From NCBI GenBank assembly GCA_022059125.1, contig JAEUWY010000019.1:1-64000 (forward strand): a stretch of DNA of 64,000 nt, written 5' to 3'. The notes below the pieces were generated by a model, which saw only the letters and a list, made by a program, of their open reading frames with translations, did not search any database and was not told the DNA's origin. The stretch's first letter is position 1. Every line of letters begins with the position of its first letter. Positions 1-10,427 of the stretch are shown piece by piece. The translations under genes and the position numbers were made by a program. This DNA is from Corynespora cassiicola. Taxonomy: Eukaryota; Ascomycota; Dothideomycetes; Pleosporales; Corynesporascaceae.

Positions 1-67
1 AACCCTAACCCTAACCTAACCCTAACCCTAACCCTAACCCTAACCCTAACCCTAACCCTAACCCTAA
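1..67. repeat. Telomeric repeat array (CCCTAA)n
   Basis: The window starts with about eleven CCCTAA units, including one CCTAA variant near base 13. They are in the C-rich orientation expected at the left end of a chromosome (TTAGGG on the other strand, the usual filamentous-fungal telomere). The array fades into AAAAAACCCCTAAAAAG at about 67. This is the terminal telomere or its assembled remnant. Confidence 0.95.
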
Positions 68-1420
68 AAAACCCCTAAAAAGACCTTAAATTATTACTAA
101 TATCTCTTTTAGACTTCTAGTTATTCTATTTTAGTAAAGAAAAATTTAATAAAAAAAGAGCTTAGCAAAATCCGCGTAATTTTATATAAACAGTTATACT
201 TTTTAATATAAAAAGCAACTTCTTTGTTAAGACTTCGCTTACGTAGATAATCTGTATAAATATTAAAAGCCTAGAAACAGTAGATTTAATAGAAAAACTA
301 TTTTCCTAGCGCCGGGCTGGAAGCTAGAAAAACAGAATCTTATATTATTACTGTCTCTAAATATAACTCTGTTTAAAAAAAGATTTTTTTAACTAACGTC
401 TAGAAAATAATACGTAAAATATAGTAATAGCTAGAACTAGCTAGACAGCTATTTCTACTGTATTGCTTTGTCGCCCGGAAACAGACCTAATTTTTCTAAA
501 ATCTAGTTTAGTTAGTAAATTAAAACCTTTTATAATAGAAAATTAAAAAAATCGCTATTAATAAGTTCTTAGTTGCTACGTTAAGCCTTAATACAAGTAT
601 GCTATTTACCTTACTTTAAATATTATTTTATTTTAATTGCACGTTGTTCTTCTGCGCAGCGCTTTAAAAACCGCCTCTATATAAAATCTAATATAAACTA
701 GTTTTTTATACCCCTGTTAGGGTATTAAAGCCTCCCCGGAGGTGGTGTTAGAATACTAAACCGGCGCTAGAAATCAGGAATTTAAAAAACCTCTTCTAAA
801 GCGATTTAGAAAGAATACTAAACGCGGTTTTATAAGTAGCTTCAGCAAAAAAAAGTGTAGTTAATAAAGCCGGTCTAGGTGCGGTTAGTAAAAAAAGTAA
901 GAATAATTAATTTTTAGAGAGTAGTTTAGCGGAATATAGTAGATTGTAAAAATACAGTTGTTTTAGCTACTAATATTAGGTTTTATAAAAATTTAACCTA
1001 ATCAGTTTCTAAGTTAAAAATAAATAGAATTAAGAGACGAGGCTTAGCGCCGAGCCCCTAATTCTAATCTAACTCTAACTAAATAACTAAAATACTAATA
1101 TAAGGTATAAGTATTCAGAATAAGTAGATAAAATAGTTTTGCTTTATGCAGAGCTCTGCTAAACTTCTATTTACTCTGTAAATAAATAAAAATAACACTG
1201 ATATTATAAAGTCTTAAGTAAATAAAGGTAATAGCTTTAGTAAAGCGGCGTAAGGGCTTGGTAAAAAGTAGCCGGGTAGCACAGTTAGTGTATTTAACTT
1301 TTTTTTTTCTTTTTAAAAAGTTTTTTTCTTCTGTAACTGAAGACGAAAGGTGCTCTTTACTAGATATTTTAAAAAATCTGTTTTGCAGAAATAAATCCGA
1401 TATCTTATTCCTTAAAACGA

Positions 1421-1476
1421 TTCTAACTCTAACTCTAACTCTAACTTTAACTCTAAAACTTTAAAAAAACCCTAAT
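1421..1476. repeat. Degenerate interstitial telomeric repeats
   Basis: A run of CTAACT units ends in TTAAAAAAACCCTAA. CTCTAA is one C-to-T step from the CCCTAA unit found at the terminus, so this looks like an internal telomere tract altered by RIP. A shorter similar tract (TCTAATCTAACTCTAACT) sits near 1062-1080. Both lie on the same strand as the terminal array. They may mark former chromosome ends or recombination between ends. Confidence 0.6.
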
Positions 1477-1477
1477 G

Positions 1478-1846
1478 CAGAAGCGCGTAAAATTAAATAC
1501 TAAATATAATATAGAATGTAATAAAAAAAAAAAGCGGAAGAAAAGTAAATAATAAATATAAAATAGTAGCGCTAAAGAGGCGCTAAAAATAGTACTGTAT
1601 ACTTACAGAAAAAAAAGAAAAAAAATAATAATAGATAGATTTTCGACAGTTCTGTTATCTAAGTATTTTTTAGTAGCTAAAAAACTGTATTATAGAAATA
1701 GATATAAAAAGTAGAAATATATATGCGAAACGGTCTGCTTTTCTATATATAAAAATATTTTATATAATAAAAAGCAGCAGCGTTATAATAAATAAAAAAA
1801 AAAAAAAAAAAGAATGTGCTTTTCTTTACGCCTTATATTTTTTTAT

Positions 1847-1878
<32 letters not shown>

Positions 1879-2337
1879 CAGAAATAAAAAAAAAAAATAA
1901 AAATAAAAAGTATATATCTACTAGCTAGAGTAAGTATATAGTGTAGTCTCTACTAAATCACACCTGTCTATTTTATACTCTAGATATTATAATTATAGTA
2001 ACTAAATTGCCTAAGAATATAAAATAATATTATAAATATAAGTAGTTTTAAAACGTAGATTAACGCTATTTTTAATTAAAATTTTTATTACGCGCTTAGT
2101 ATTATACTATTTTTAATTAAAGTTTTTATTATATGCTAATTTAAATTAGAGTTTCCGTCTCGCAACTTACTCTATTTTCTACTTACTAAATTAAGTTAGT
2201 ATACTTTTTTATTTCTTTTCTTTTTTTTCTAATCTATTCTGTAAGTCTCGCCAGCTCTTCTAGCCAGCAGAGAGTCGGGTAGAACCCGATTTTTAGCTAA
2301 GTTTCTTGCTGTATCTCTAACTGTAATTATAAGTATA
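1478..2337 (+). repeat. 0.85 kb direct repeat, copy 1
   Basis: This stretch aligns by eye along its whole length with 4059-4905 in the same orientation. Shared landmarks include GCGTAAAATTAAATACTAAA at the start, TTTTTAATTAAAATTTTTAT in the middle and CTCTAACTGTAATTA at the end. The differences are mostly C/T and G/A, as RIP would give. It contains a (GA)n run near 1861-1878. The direct repeats enclose 1.7 kb and could be long LTRs of a degraded retroelement or a subtelomeric duplication. Confidence 0.65.
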
Positions 2338-4058
2338 AAAAACTCTAAAAATCTCTATTTAGACTTAGTTAGAGTTAAAGTAATTTATATTAATAACCTG
2401 CTTCTAGCGCTAAAAATAGTTATTTTATATCTACTACAGCGTTAGCCGCTTAGTAAACATTTTTAAATTCTTAGCTGTAAAAAAAATTTAAACGTTTTAA
2501 AAGTTTTATAGTTTTTTTTTTTAACTGTACTAAAAATTATTTTTTATATCTTTCTAAATATATTAAGCTAGAAAAAGTAATAAATAAACTAGTACTATAT
2601 ATTTATTTTATTTTTACAGAAGTATAACTTAGTATAGCCCGCTAGCCTAGCGCGTTTACTGTATTTATAGCTAGTAGAATAGTACTACAGAATAGATAAA
2701 AAGGCTTAACTATAGATAGCAGAAAAAAAAACTTAATTAGTCTATTTACGCAGCGTTTTTTAGCTAAAATAGTTATTAGTTTTACGTAGCTTGTGTAGAT
2801 AAAAAAAAAAAAATAAAGTAAAATATTTTTCTGCTTTATAAGCTAACTAATTTAGTAGTAAAAAACTATATATAAAAAAAGCTGTTTTATTTAACTGCTC
2901 TGCGTGAAAACTAATAAAATAAAATAAATATTAGTATTTAGATTAGTAATTACGTATAACGTAAAGTTAAATTAAATATTTTTTTTTACTATAACTAAAA
3001 TAAAAGTAAAATGTATAAAGCTGTTAACGTTGTACGTAACAGCTAGTATAATATAATCTAATAAATCTGCTTTTACGTAAAAGTAGAGTATATATACTTT
3101 TCTACGCGTATTCAGCTGTTTAGCTATAGTTGTAAAAAAAAAAAATTTTTATTCTTCTACTATAAAAAGAGCTATATACTTTTAAGTAAATATATACAGT
3201 CTGTTAAGCGTATCCGGAAGCACTTTATAGCAGAAAATAAATTTTTTTAAAATAATATACTCTACTATACTATTACTATAATTTTATTTTTTATAAGCGC
3301 TTATATTACAGCTATAAAACTGTATAAACTACTTAGCTAGTTTAGCTGTAATATTTATAGTTTTTTTTTTAAGTAATAACGCGGATAACTTAGACAGTTT
3401 AAAAAATACTTATAGCAGTTTTTTCTAAATTTTAGCTTTTAGTAATAATATAAATAAATTTATAAATAGTTTTTATTTTTACTTTTCTGTCTGCAGTAAC
3501 AGCACTAAAAACTACTAGCTATATTTTTTTTTAAATAAAGCTAGCTGCTTTTCTGCTAAAAAAGCTAGCGTTACTACTACTTTTTTTATTTATAATTATA
3601 CAGCTTTGCTAGCAGAAAACTCTACAAAAAAAATAACAGTAATAGCTTCTCGCGTCTACTATTATTATTATTTTTATTTTTACTATTTTTATTTTTATTT
3701 TTATATTCTGTAAGCGACAGACTTTTTATATTCATAAAAATATTTAGTTTTTTTATTTAGATTTTTTATTTAAGCGCAGTAATCTGTGTATTGCTTTTAA
3801 TACTAGCCTGTTAAAAAAAAAAACTTAAATTAAATTTAATTTAAAAGCCGCTAACGCTATTTAGTATCTGCTATAATTATAAATTTTTTTAGTATTAGTA
3901 GTAAGCCTGGCTAACTGTATTATATACTGCTTTAGTAATTTTTATAGTAGAATATTTTTAAAGTTAGCTGCCTCTGCCTTTAAATATACTATAACTACTA
4001 ATAAAAAATAAATATATAAAAACAGAAAACGCGTATATAAAAAATAGAAAAAAAAATA

Positions 4059-4905
4059 CAGAAACGCGTAAAATTAAATACTAAATATAATACAGAATAT
4101 AATAAAAAAAAAATAAAAAAAAAGTAAGTAATAAATATAAAACAGTAGCACTAAAAAGGCGCTAAAAATAATACTATATACTTATAAAAAAAATAAAATA
4201 ATAATAATAAGTAGATTTTTAACAGTTCTGTTACCTAAATATTTCTTAGTAGCTAAAAAACTATATTATAGAAATAAATGCGAAAAGTAGAAATGTATAT
4301 ATAAAACAGTCTGCTTTTCTACGTATAAAAATATTTTATATAATAAAAAGCAGCAGCGTTATAATAAATAAAAATAGAAAAAATAAAAAAGAATGTGCTT
4401 TTTTTTACGCTTTACATTTTTTTATAAAAAAAAAAAAAAAAAGAAAGAGACAGAGATAAAAAATAAATAAAATAAAAAGTATATATTTATCAGCTAGAGT
4501 AAGTGCGTAGTATAGTTTCTATTAAATTATATCTGTCTATTTTATACTCTAAATATTATAATTATAGTAACTAGATTATCTAAAAATATAAAGTAATATT
4601 ATAAATATAAGTAGTTTTAAGACGTAGACTAACGCTATTTTTAATTAAAATTTTTATTACGCGCTTAGTATTATATTATTTTTAATTAAAGTTTTTATTA
4701 CGCGCTAACTTAAATTAAAGTTTCTGTCTTATAATCTACTTTATTTTCTATCTACTAAACTAAGTTAGTATATTTTTCTATTTTTTTTTTTTTTTTAATC
4801 TATTCTGTAAGTCTTGCTAGCTCTTCTAACCAGCAGAGAGCCGGGTAGAATCTGATTTTTAGCTAGGTTTTCTGCTGTATCTCTAACTGTAATTACAAGC
4901 ATAGA
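4059..4905 (+). repeat. 0.85 kb direct repeat, copy 2
   Basis: Second copy of the direct repeat described at 1478-2337, same orientation and order of landmarks, with a somewhat lower GC remnant. The 1.7 kb between the copies (2338-4058) is AT-rich, stop-riddled and has no recognisable coding region. Confidence 0.65.
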
Positions 4906-5384
4906 ATATTTTAAACTCGCTCTAAACTGTGTATATAAAATAAAAAAAAAAAACAGCAAACTCTAATTAGTTAGATAAAAAAATTAAGTTAATTTAATTA
5001 CAGTATAGTATAAAGTATTACTTTACTCTAGCGTATACGCGGTTTTATACTATTTTAAAAACTAAAATTAAATTAACTATATAGTTTATACAGAAACTTT
5101 AAAACGTAATATTTAAATTTTTACTTTTATATTTTTTTACTTAAATAGTTAAAATATAATCTAAAAGTACCGCGTATAGTAATAAAATATATTATTTTAT
5201 AATTATTCTAATTTTTAAAAAATATATTTACTAAAAAAGCTGTAGAATACGCCGTTAGAAATACGCTGTTATTTAGTCTCGCTTAGTTTCTTTTCAGCGC
5301 TTTAATTAGCTGAAGACTTAGAAATACAGCGTAATTTCTTATAGTATAACAGTTAGACTTTAAAAACTCTAAAACTCTAATTCG

Positions 5385-5420
5385 GACTTTGTGCGGATAA
5401 GGTTCGTTATATAGTTTATA
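5385..5420 (-). repeat. Fragment of gypsy A2 LTR end at the island boundary
   Basis: The string TTCGGACTTTGTGCG followed by AAGGTTCGTTA matches the end of the A2-type LTR seen intact near 25088-25118 (TTCGGACTTTGTGCGAACGA then GGTTCGTCACA). Only about 35 bp match. It sits about 120 bp inside the AT-rich block, just before the GC-balanced island. Confidence 0.5.
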
Positions 5421-5539
5421 TTTAAGCTATAAGTACTATAGACAGCAGATAATAGTAGATTACTACTGCTGTTAGAGAGAACAGCTAAGCTGTACTAGCT
5501 ATAACTTTTGTTGTGGTGCGAAGCTGTATATCTTATTAT

Positions 5540-5899
5540 TAAAACATAAAAAGCGATGTTAGTGTTTTTTAATTGGGTGGGGCGGAGCTTCGAAAACATG
5601 CAAATCAGAACTGGGTTTCAAAACCAGTACCGAAATATCAACAGGAACTAACTACGGGCCCGTGCAATGTCAGTTTTCGGTCAGCGCTTAGCTAATTTTA
5701 GACGGAGTCGCCGAATGATGCCGCTCCGCATCGCAACATAAGTATTTGCTCACGTGATAGCGCGCCAAAGTCGCTCCCAGTTCCTTTAAAAAGAAAGCGC
5801 GCTATGTCCTTCCCCACCAGCGCGTCCGTACCTAGCTCACATCGTAGCGAAAGCTCCAAACGGCGAAGGACTGAAGACATCGATCGCGAAACATGTTCT
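5540..5899. other. Island edge, no gene supported
   Basis: GC-balanced DNA between the RIP block and the 3' end of the rhodopsin-domain gene. A 60-codon open frame exists on the minus strand (5698-5880), but it has no recognisable domain and no splicing context, so I do not call it. Confidence 0.5.
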
Positions 5900-7479
5900 C
5901 TATACCCTTCGGTGGGCTCTTGAGCTAATACTAGTGTTTACGATATGCATTTTCAACCGAGAACATCGATCAACTCCCTCGATCTCTCTGGCCCCATCGT
6001 CAGATCCCAGAATAGCCTCTTGGCTATCCATACTCTGCGGACGGGCTCTAATGCATCTTTCTACATAGTTCCATTGTCCCAACTCAGGGGTCTGCGGTCG
6101 AATCGATTGCATCGCTATACCCTCTTCCAAATCATATCCAACCAAATTGCAGGCTTGCAGTCGTTTTGGTGGAATTTCTTGATTCCTATGAGTCGATTTT
6201 ACTCGGCCCTCTTCTGCTGTATCTGCCCTATCCTCTGCGTTTTCAGGAGCTGTTGCCTCTGGTTGCGCTGTAGAATTTATGACTTTCGAAGATTGTGTGC
6301 TCAGCTTAGACAACCAGATTGGAAGCTTCAGGGAAGGTAACTGATCCGCAGATTGAGGGCAGGGAACTCGGAATGGAATCTTCGCGAGAAGAGGACGGAG
6401 TGGTGGTGCACTAGCGCAGATCTGAGGAGATAAGTAACTGGACAAATATAGCATACAAGTTGTTCACCATCTACTCACAATACCCAAGTGTATCTCAACA
6501 GCAGAAGCGATCCAAAGAGGATAGGCATACCAAGTGACATCATACTCTGCAATAAGGCTTTGGTAGCTGTAATAACACCGGACTATACCAGCACCAGTAA
6601 CAATTAGCCCAAGACTGAATAATAAAACAAGCGCCACTCGCTGTTTAAAAGGTAAGTTTAACTTTCTAACAAGCGGAATCGGAATAACCGTGCATAAAAA
6701 ATCTGAAAATGTGTTAACGGAGCCAGCAGCTACAACTGCGAGGCCTTCGTTAACACAGGTATCTGGGTCAGACGTAATTTTCCAGTAATTTGATACTGGT
6801 ATACATATTAAAACAGTAAGTGTTATGAAGCAAACGACGAATGCAACAGTACCTGCCACATTAGCGTGCTTTGAAAAGGGTCAGCAGTGGTTGTCACTTG
6901 TTATAATGCTGGGGGGAGTTTACTAAAAGCCAACGATAAGATCGACTCGAAATACCGCTAGAGAGCCTATAATATAGAGAGAAGAGAGAAAGGCGGGTTG
7001 CAGAAACGGCGAGGAGGAATAGTATCTATGCCAAATCTGTTTGAACTTAGCGCTACATATGTGGCTTACAGGCAATACCTTTGCAGTAAAAGCTGCTTTT
7101 GCAGTGGGGGCCCATTTGTCAAAAGGAATATCATATATGTGACGGTCCCAACCGTAACGCTGGTTGGCAAGCAATACGCATGCTGTATTGCCAATATCTA
7201 AGATCTGTTTCTTTTCAGTATTGAAGACGGCTACAGGCGTCACTGGGTATAGATAAGCCCCAGAGGATTAACGCCTACCAATGCTATTATTATAAACGCA
7301 TCGTCCGCACCAAACCAACGTTTTATAACTAAGCGCGTATATAGTCTGAGAATGCTGACAACAATGGCGATCGCAATCAGGACTGAGTTGACATATACGA
7401 GTGCGTGGCCGCGTGTGACTGGATTTACATAATTGGGTGTCGGCCACGATAGAATGACTTCATTTGGAAAGAATCTCAT
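5900..7479 (-). CDS. Fungal rhodopsin-domain (Pth11-like) integral membrane protein
   Basis: Five-exon model on the minus strand: 7479-7279, 7204-7070, 6957-6924, 6852-6479, 6421-5900. All joins keep phase and give 421 residues with no internal stop. The N-terminus has a membrane segment followed by RLYTRLVIKRWFGADD, then ANQRYGWDRHIYDIP, VSNYWKITSDPDTC and EIHLGIICASAP, which are signature blocks of the fungal rhodopsin-like seven-helix family (often called Pth11-like or SAT4). The last about 160 residues form a hydrophilic tail. Family members are candidate surface receptors; the ligand is unknown. Oddity: the 34-nt third exon is tiny, its acceptor (CTCTCTAG) is a guess, and the loop and helix normally found after the third helix seem shortened, so the middle of the protein may be damaged or mis-modelled. 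The first, second, fourth and fifth exons are well supported; the last intron (57 bp, GTGAGT...CAG) is clear. Confidence 0.75.
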
Positions 7480-8719
7480 ATCGTCTGAGAGAAGAGAACC
7501 TCAAAAGTTTTCATTATCGTTACATGATGCGTTGATGTTCATGAAGATGGCTGTAGAGCAGGGAGGGTGGAAAGAAACCCTAGCTCGTGGCGACGAAAAC
7601 TCAAAAGTGCTTTGCGGCGCTCCAGACCTATCAATGAAACAAAATTTCCATGGTTCCTGCTATTGAGTGATGACTACATTGATCACTTACGGTTTCGCTT
7701 TTTACCTTTCACCCAGCATGTCACAGGGATGTTGCGCTGTCTATAAACAGGTGAGTAGAAGAGGAGGGTAGACCTTGCGACAACTGGATTAGTTGATAGG
7801 ATATTTGAGGGTGGCTTCGAAGGTAGAGGATATATCTAAACCTCAGTATGTACATATGCAAACAATACTCAACCTGGCTCGCTTCGGTTCATGATATCTT
7901 GTTTTGAGTGCTTATAGGGCTTCTCTGGAATCATAGGTGATACGCGCGCTTTCAATGATGATGCCTTTGCAGTGGTGCCTCAAAAAAAATGGAGCACTAA
8001 AATCCCTCTAAAGAAAAGTCACGATAAATCCTAGGAATCACAGGATACTTGGCCGTCTCCATTATGCTCACTAACTCGAGTTGATCTAACAGAACATGAG
8101 GTTCCTGCCCAGAGGAATTTCTGACTTCTTTTCGTTTTCTTCAGCCTGTCCCGCCATTTTGAATCGAAAACGGCGGCTTGTCGGATCATGTGCGGCCTAA
8201 ATGTCTTCCGGCATTTGTGTTTGGTCCAGACCAATTGGTATCAGGCCTAAACATGTCGGTTAATCCCCTGCCGAAACCTTAAATTATGAGACCTTGATCA
8301 ACAGTTTTTGACGTTGAAGGTGAGTGACATCCAACCTAACTTACGCCATGACACGTCGCAGGCTTGCAGACTGATTCAATCGCAGAAGTCAGTTGAAGGA
8401 ATAAAGTTCCTGCAAGCTGTGCCTGCTCTCGGCAATTGCGGTGTAGCCAGGCAATCCCTAGTACTCTGCCAGGGTTCTCGATGCGAAAAACTTCGATCGT
8501 GGCCAGCTTCGTCGAAAATGTACACAAGTTTTATCATTTACTTCGTTTTCTCTACGTGGATCGATCCTCTTTCTTCCGCCTCTCGACAGCCTGTCAACTT
8601 CGTCAACGAGGGAAATTGGGTCGCATCCCAGGCTGGCCAATAAATAGCAAACGGAGATAGCTTCGAACAGTAGGTTCAGTCAAAGCACCGCACACAGGGG
8701 CAAGTCAGTAGCTGACGGT
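7480..8719. other. Intergenic region, nothing recognised
   Basis: GC-balanced DNA of 1.2 kb. Several open frames of 60-110 codons overlap on both strands (for example 7433-7666 plus, 8031-8234 minus, 8308-8643 plus), but none shows a domain, consistent splicing or a plausible start context. The left part presumably contains the promoter of the minus-strand rhodopsin-domain gene. Degenerate or species-specific genes cannot be excluded. Confidence 0.4.
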
Positions 8720-9082
8720 ATGGATATGTTCAAGGTCCCCTCACCCAGCTGCCGCGCCTTTCAACTCCTACGTAAAGCAGCACGAGCCGAACTGTCTCGC
8801 CCACACGCGCGTCAACCTACTCAACAAGTATCGTACTTTCGAGTGCTTGGGTGAGTGGTCTCATATCGTGAAAGGTTGGTGTGTTGTTCTTGGTTGCCCC
8901 CTAGCCTGGCTGTCTAAACAGGAACCGGACGATAAGCTTAGTAATGCAGATCGTCCTGGCGTGCGACAGATGGCTTCGATGAACAGGCCAAGAAGTCTGT
9001 GCAGGTCAACCAGCGCAAAAAGGCGGTGGGAGATAGTTATAGGAGTGCAAAGGGAAGAGGGCCTTTATCTGCGCCTACATAG
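8720..9082 (+). CDS. Possible small two-exon gene with mitochondrial-type N-terminus
   Basis: Tentative model: exon 8720-8850, intron 8851-8949 (GTGAGT...ATGCAG), exon 8950-9082, giving 87 residues in consistent phase. The N-terminus is rich in Arg, Ala and Ser with no acidic residue for about 20 positions after Asp2 (FQLLRKAARAELSRPHARQ), as in mitochondrial targeting peptides. The second exon reads DGFDEQAKKSVQVNQRKKA, which looks like coding sequence. I do not recognise the family. The frame stops just before an AT-rich patch at 9095-9240, so this may be the surviving 5' end of a longer gene cut by a degraded insertion. Confidence 0.3.
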
Positions 9083-9094
9083 TGCATAACCCAG

Positions 9095-9240
9095 CGCAGC
9101 CGAATTATTATTATATAAATATAATTTTTACAGTAATTTTTTATTACCTGTTTTTATAGGGTGCTTAGCTACAAAACTTTATAACAATAGTTTTTATATA
9201 GCGTAGTAGAGTTTTAGTTATATTATAGTAAAGACAGAAA
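9095..9240. repeat. Short AT-rich RIP-like patch inside the island
   Basis: About 145 bp of AT-rich sequence (for example ATTATTATATAAATATAA) surrounded by GC-balanced DNA. Composition matches the degraded blocks, not the island. It is too short to classify and could be a remnant of a transposon insertion. Confidence 0.5.
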
Positions 9241-9448
9241 TTTGTGTGTGAAGGTTCGTCGCGGGCGTTGCGCACTGATCTACAGTACAGAAATGTCGGA
9301 GGAGCTAATCATGATTTCGGGAGACTTGGCTCCCCGAGGCCGATCGCAAATTGCGGCTAGGAGGCCTTTAATTGCTTGACCCTTTCTAACTTCTGTCACA
9401 GGAAGATACGTAACGCAGTTTTGCTCCCTCCTAGGATTTTAAGACAGC

Positions 9449-10170
9449 ATGCCTCTCCCAGATAATGAACAGTTCTCTCCACTAAACCCGCAAATTATGC
9501 CCAAGAAGTTTTATATTGGAAACGGTACCACAGAGCGGCGGAAGCCAAGCGGACGCCGCTCAGAACGTTGTACAATAAGAAGCGTCTTTTTCAAGACAAA
9601 AAGCCTCTGTTTACGGCATACCTGGTTGATCCCGCTTGCGCTCATTCTCCACGTTGTCTCGCTATACATCGTAAATCCTGTACGGTCGAATCCTCTCGCC
9701 GCCGGTATTTTCCTCTCCTACCCACTCCCACAAGAATCTGGCTCAGATGCTTCTATTCACTATGGAAAAGGCAGACGCGACTTTGCCTTTGTTGGGGTCT
9801 ATACTATTGTCCTGACATTCACGCGCGAGTTCTTTATGCAAAGGAGAATTAAACTATTCGCTGTTATGTGTGGCATTAAATCAAAAGCGAAACAGACTCG
9901 ATTTATGGAGCAATTCTACACTGCCATATACGTCCCTATCTTTGGCCCATTCGGAATGTACGTTATGTCGCAAACACCCATCTGATACTTTAACACTGCT
10001 GGTATGTATGAGGGCTTTCCACATAAGACGCACCATGCCGTATTCAAGACATACAGTCGTGGCAGGTCACGCGTGCCGCCGCAGACAAAGGAACTGCGTG
10101 CTTCACTGTATCATGATGAGCACTATGGCACAATTACCTCGTTCGCGCTTTTAAGGCTCAACTGTTGCTG
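9449..10170 (+). pseudogene. Ceramide synthase (Lag1/Lac1 type), truncated pseudogene
   Basis: Opens at ATG 9449 and reads 178 codons to a TGA at 9983-9985. It contains the conserved fungal ceramide synthase blocks: a first membrane segment followed by NPLAAGIFLSYPLP, HYGKGRRDFAFVGVYTIVLT, FTREFFMQR and a segment ending GPFGMYVMSQTPI. The TGA stands where the family has Trp (TPxW-YFNT). The same frame continues past the stop with YFNTAGMYEGFPH and then loses similarity by about 10060, so the catalytic TLC-domain part with its His motif is missing. Intact homologues are roughly 400-plus residues and join a sphingoid base to acyl-CoA in the ER. The loss is therefore a nonsense change plus a larger 3' deletion. 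It lies 260 bp upstream of an intact acid sphingomyelinase on the same strand. Confidence 0.8.
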
Positions 10171-10427
10171 AGCGTCCGATGCATACCTTATATCAATCAT
10201 CGTGTGACTTTGTATCTGATTGGATCGCCCTGCAGTCCAAATTTGGGAAATTTGCAAACTGGATTAGGACATTAAGGCAGATGTCAAGCTCTGTTGATTA
10301 TAACGTCAACTAAGCAGAAAAAGGGGGACAGCCCCCTATAGTAATCCCTTAAAGATCACTGGTATTCGCAACATTCTTCATGCATTTCTAAAAGTCAATT
10401 GCTCTTTCATCTATCGCCGTGTATGAT

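Larger units (their letters stand above)
68..5540. repeat. RIP-degraded AT-rich subtelomere
   Basis: About 5.5 kb of very AT-rich DNA with stops in all frames, abundant TA dinucleotides and only scattered GC patches (for example near 305-315, 470-480 and 720-775). This is the look of repeat-induced point mutation acting on repeats. No gene can be supported. It holds degenerate telomere-like repeats near 1062-1080 and 1421-1476, and two copies of a 0.85 kb direct repeat. The base composition changes sharply to normal near 5540. Confidence 0.85.

Noticed and set aside
1258..1464. 68-codon frame in the subtelomere
   Set aside because: It is low-complexity and its end simply translates the degenerate telomere repeat (LTLTLTLTLK).
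5945..6340. 131-codon open frame on the plus strand
   Set aside because: It is the antisense shadow of the last exon of the rhodopsin-domain gene and has no domain of its own.
8308..8660. Overlapping open frames of 60-111 codons on both strands
   Set aside because: No recognisable motif, no splicing support and four competing frames in the same DNA; likely chance.
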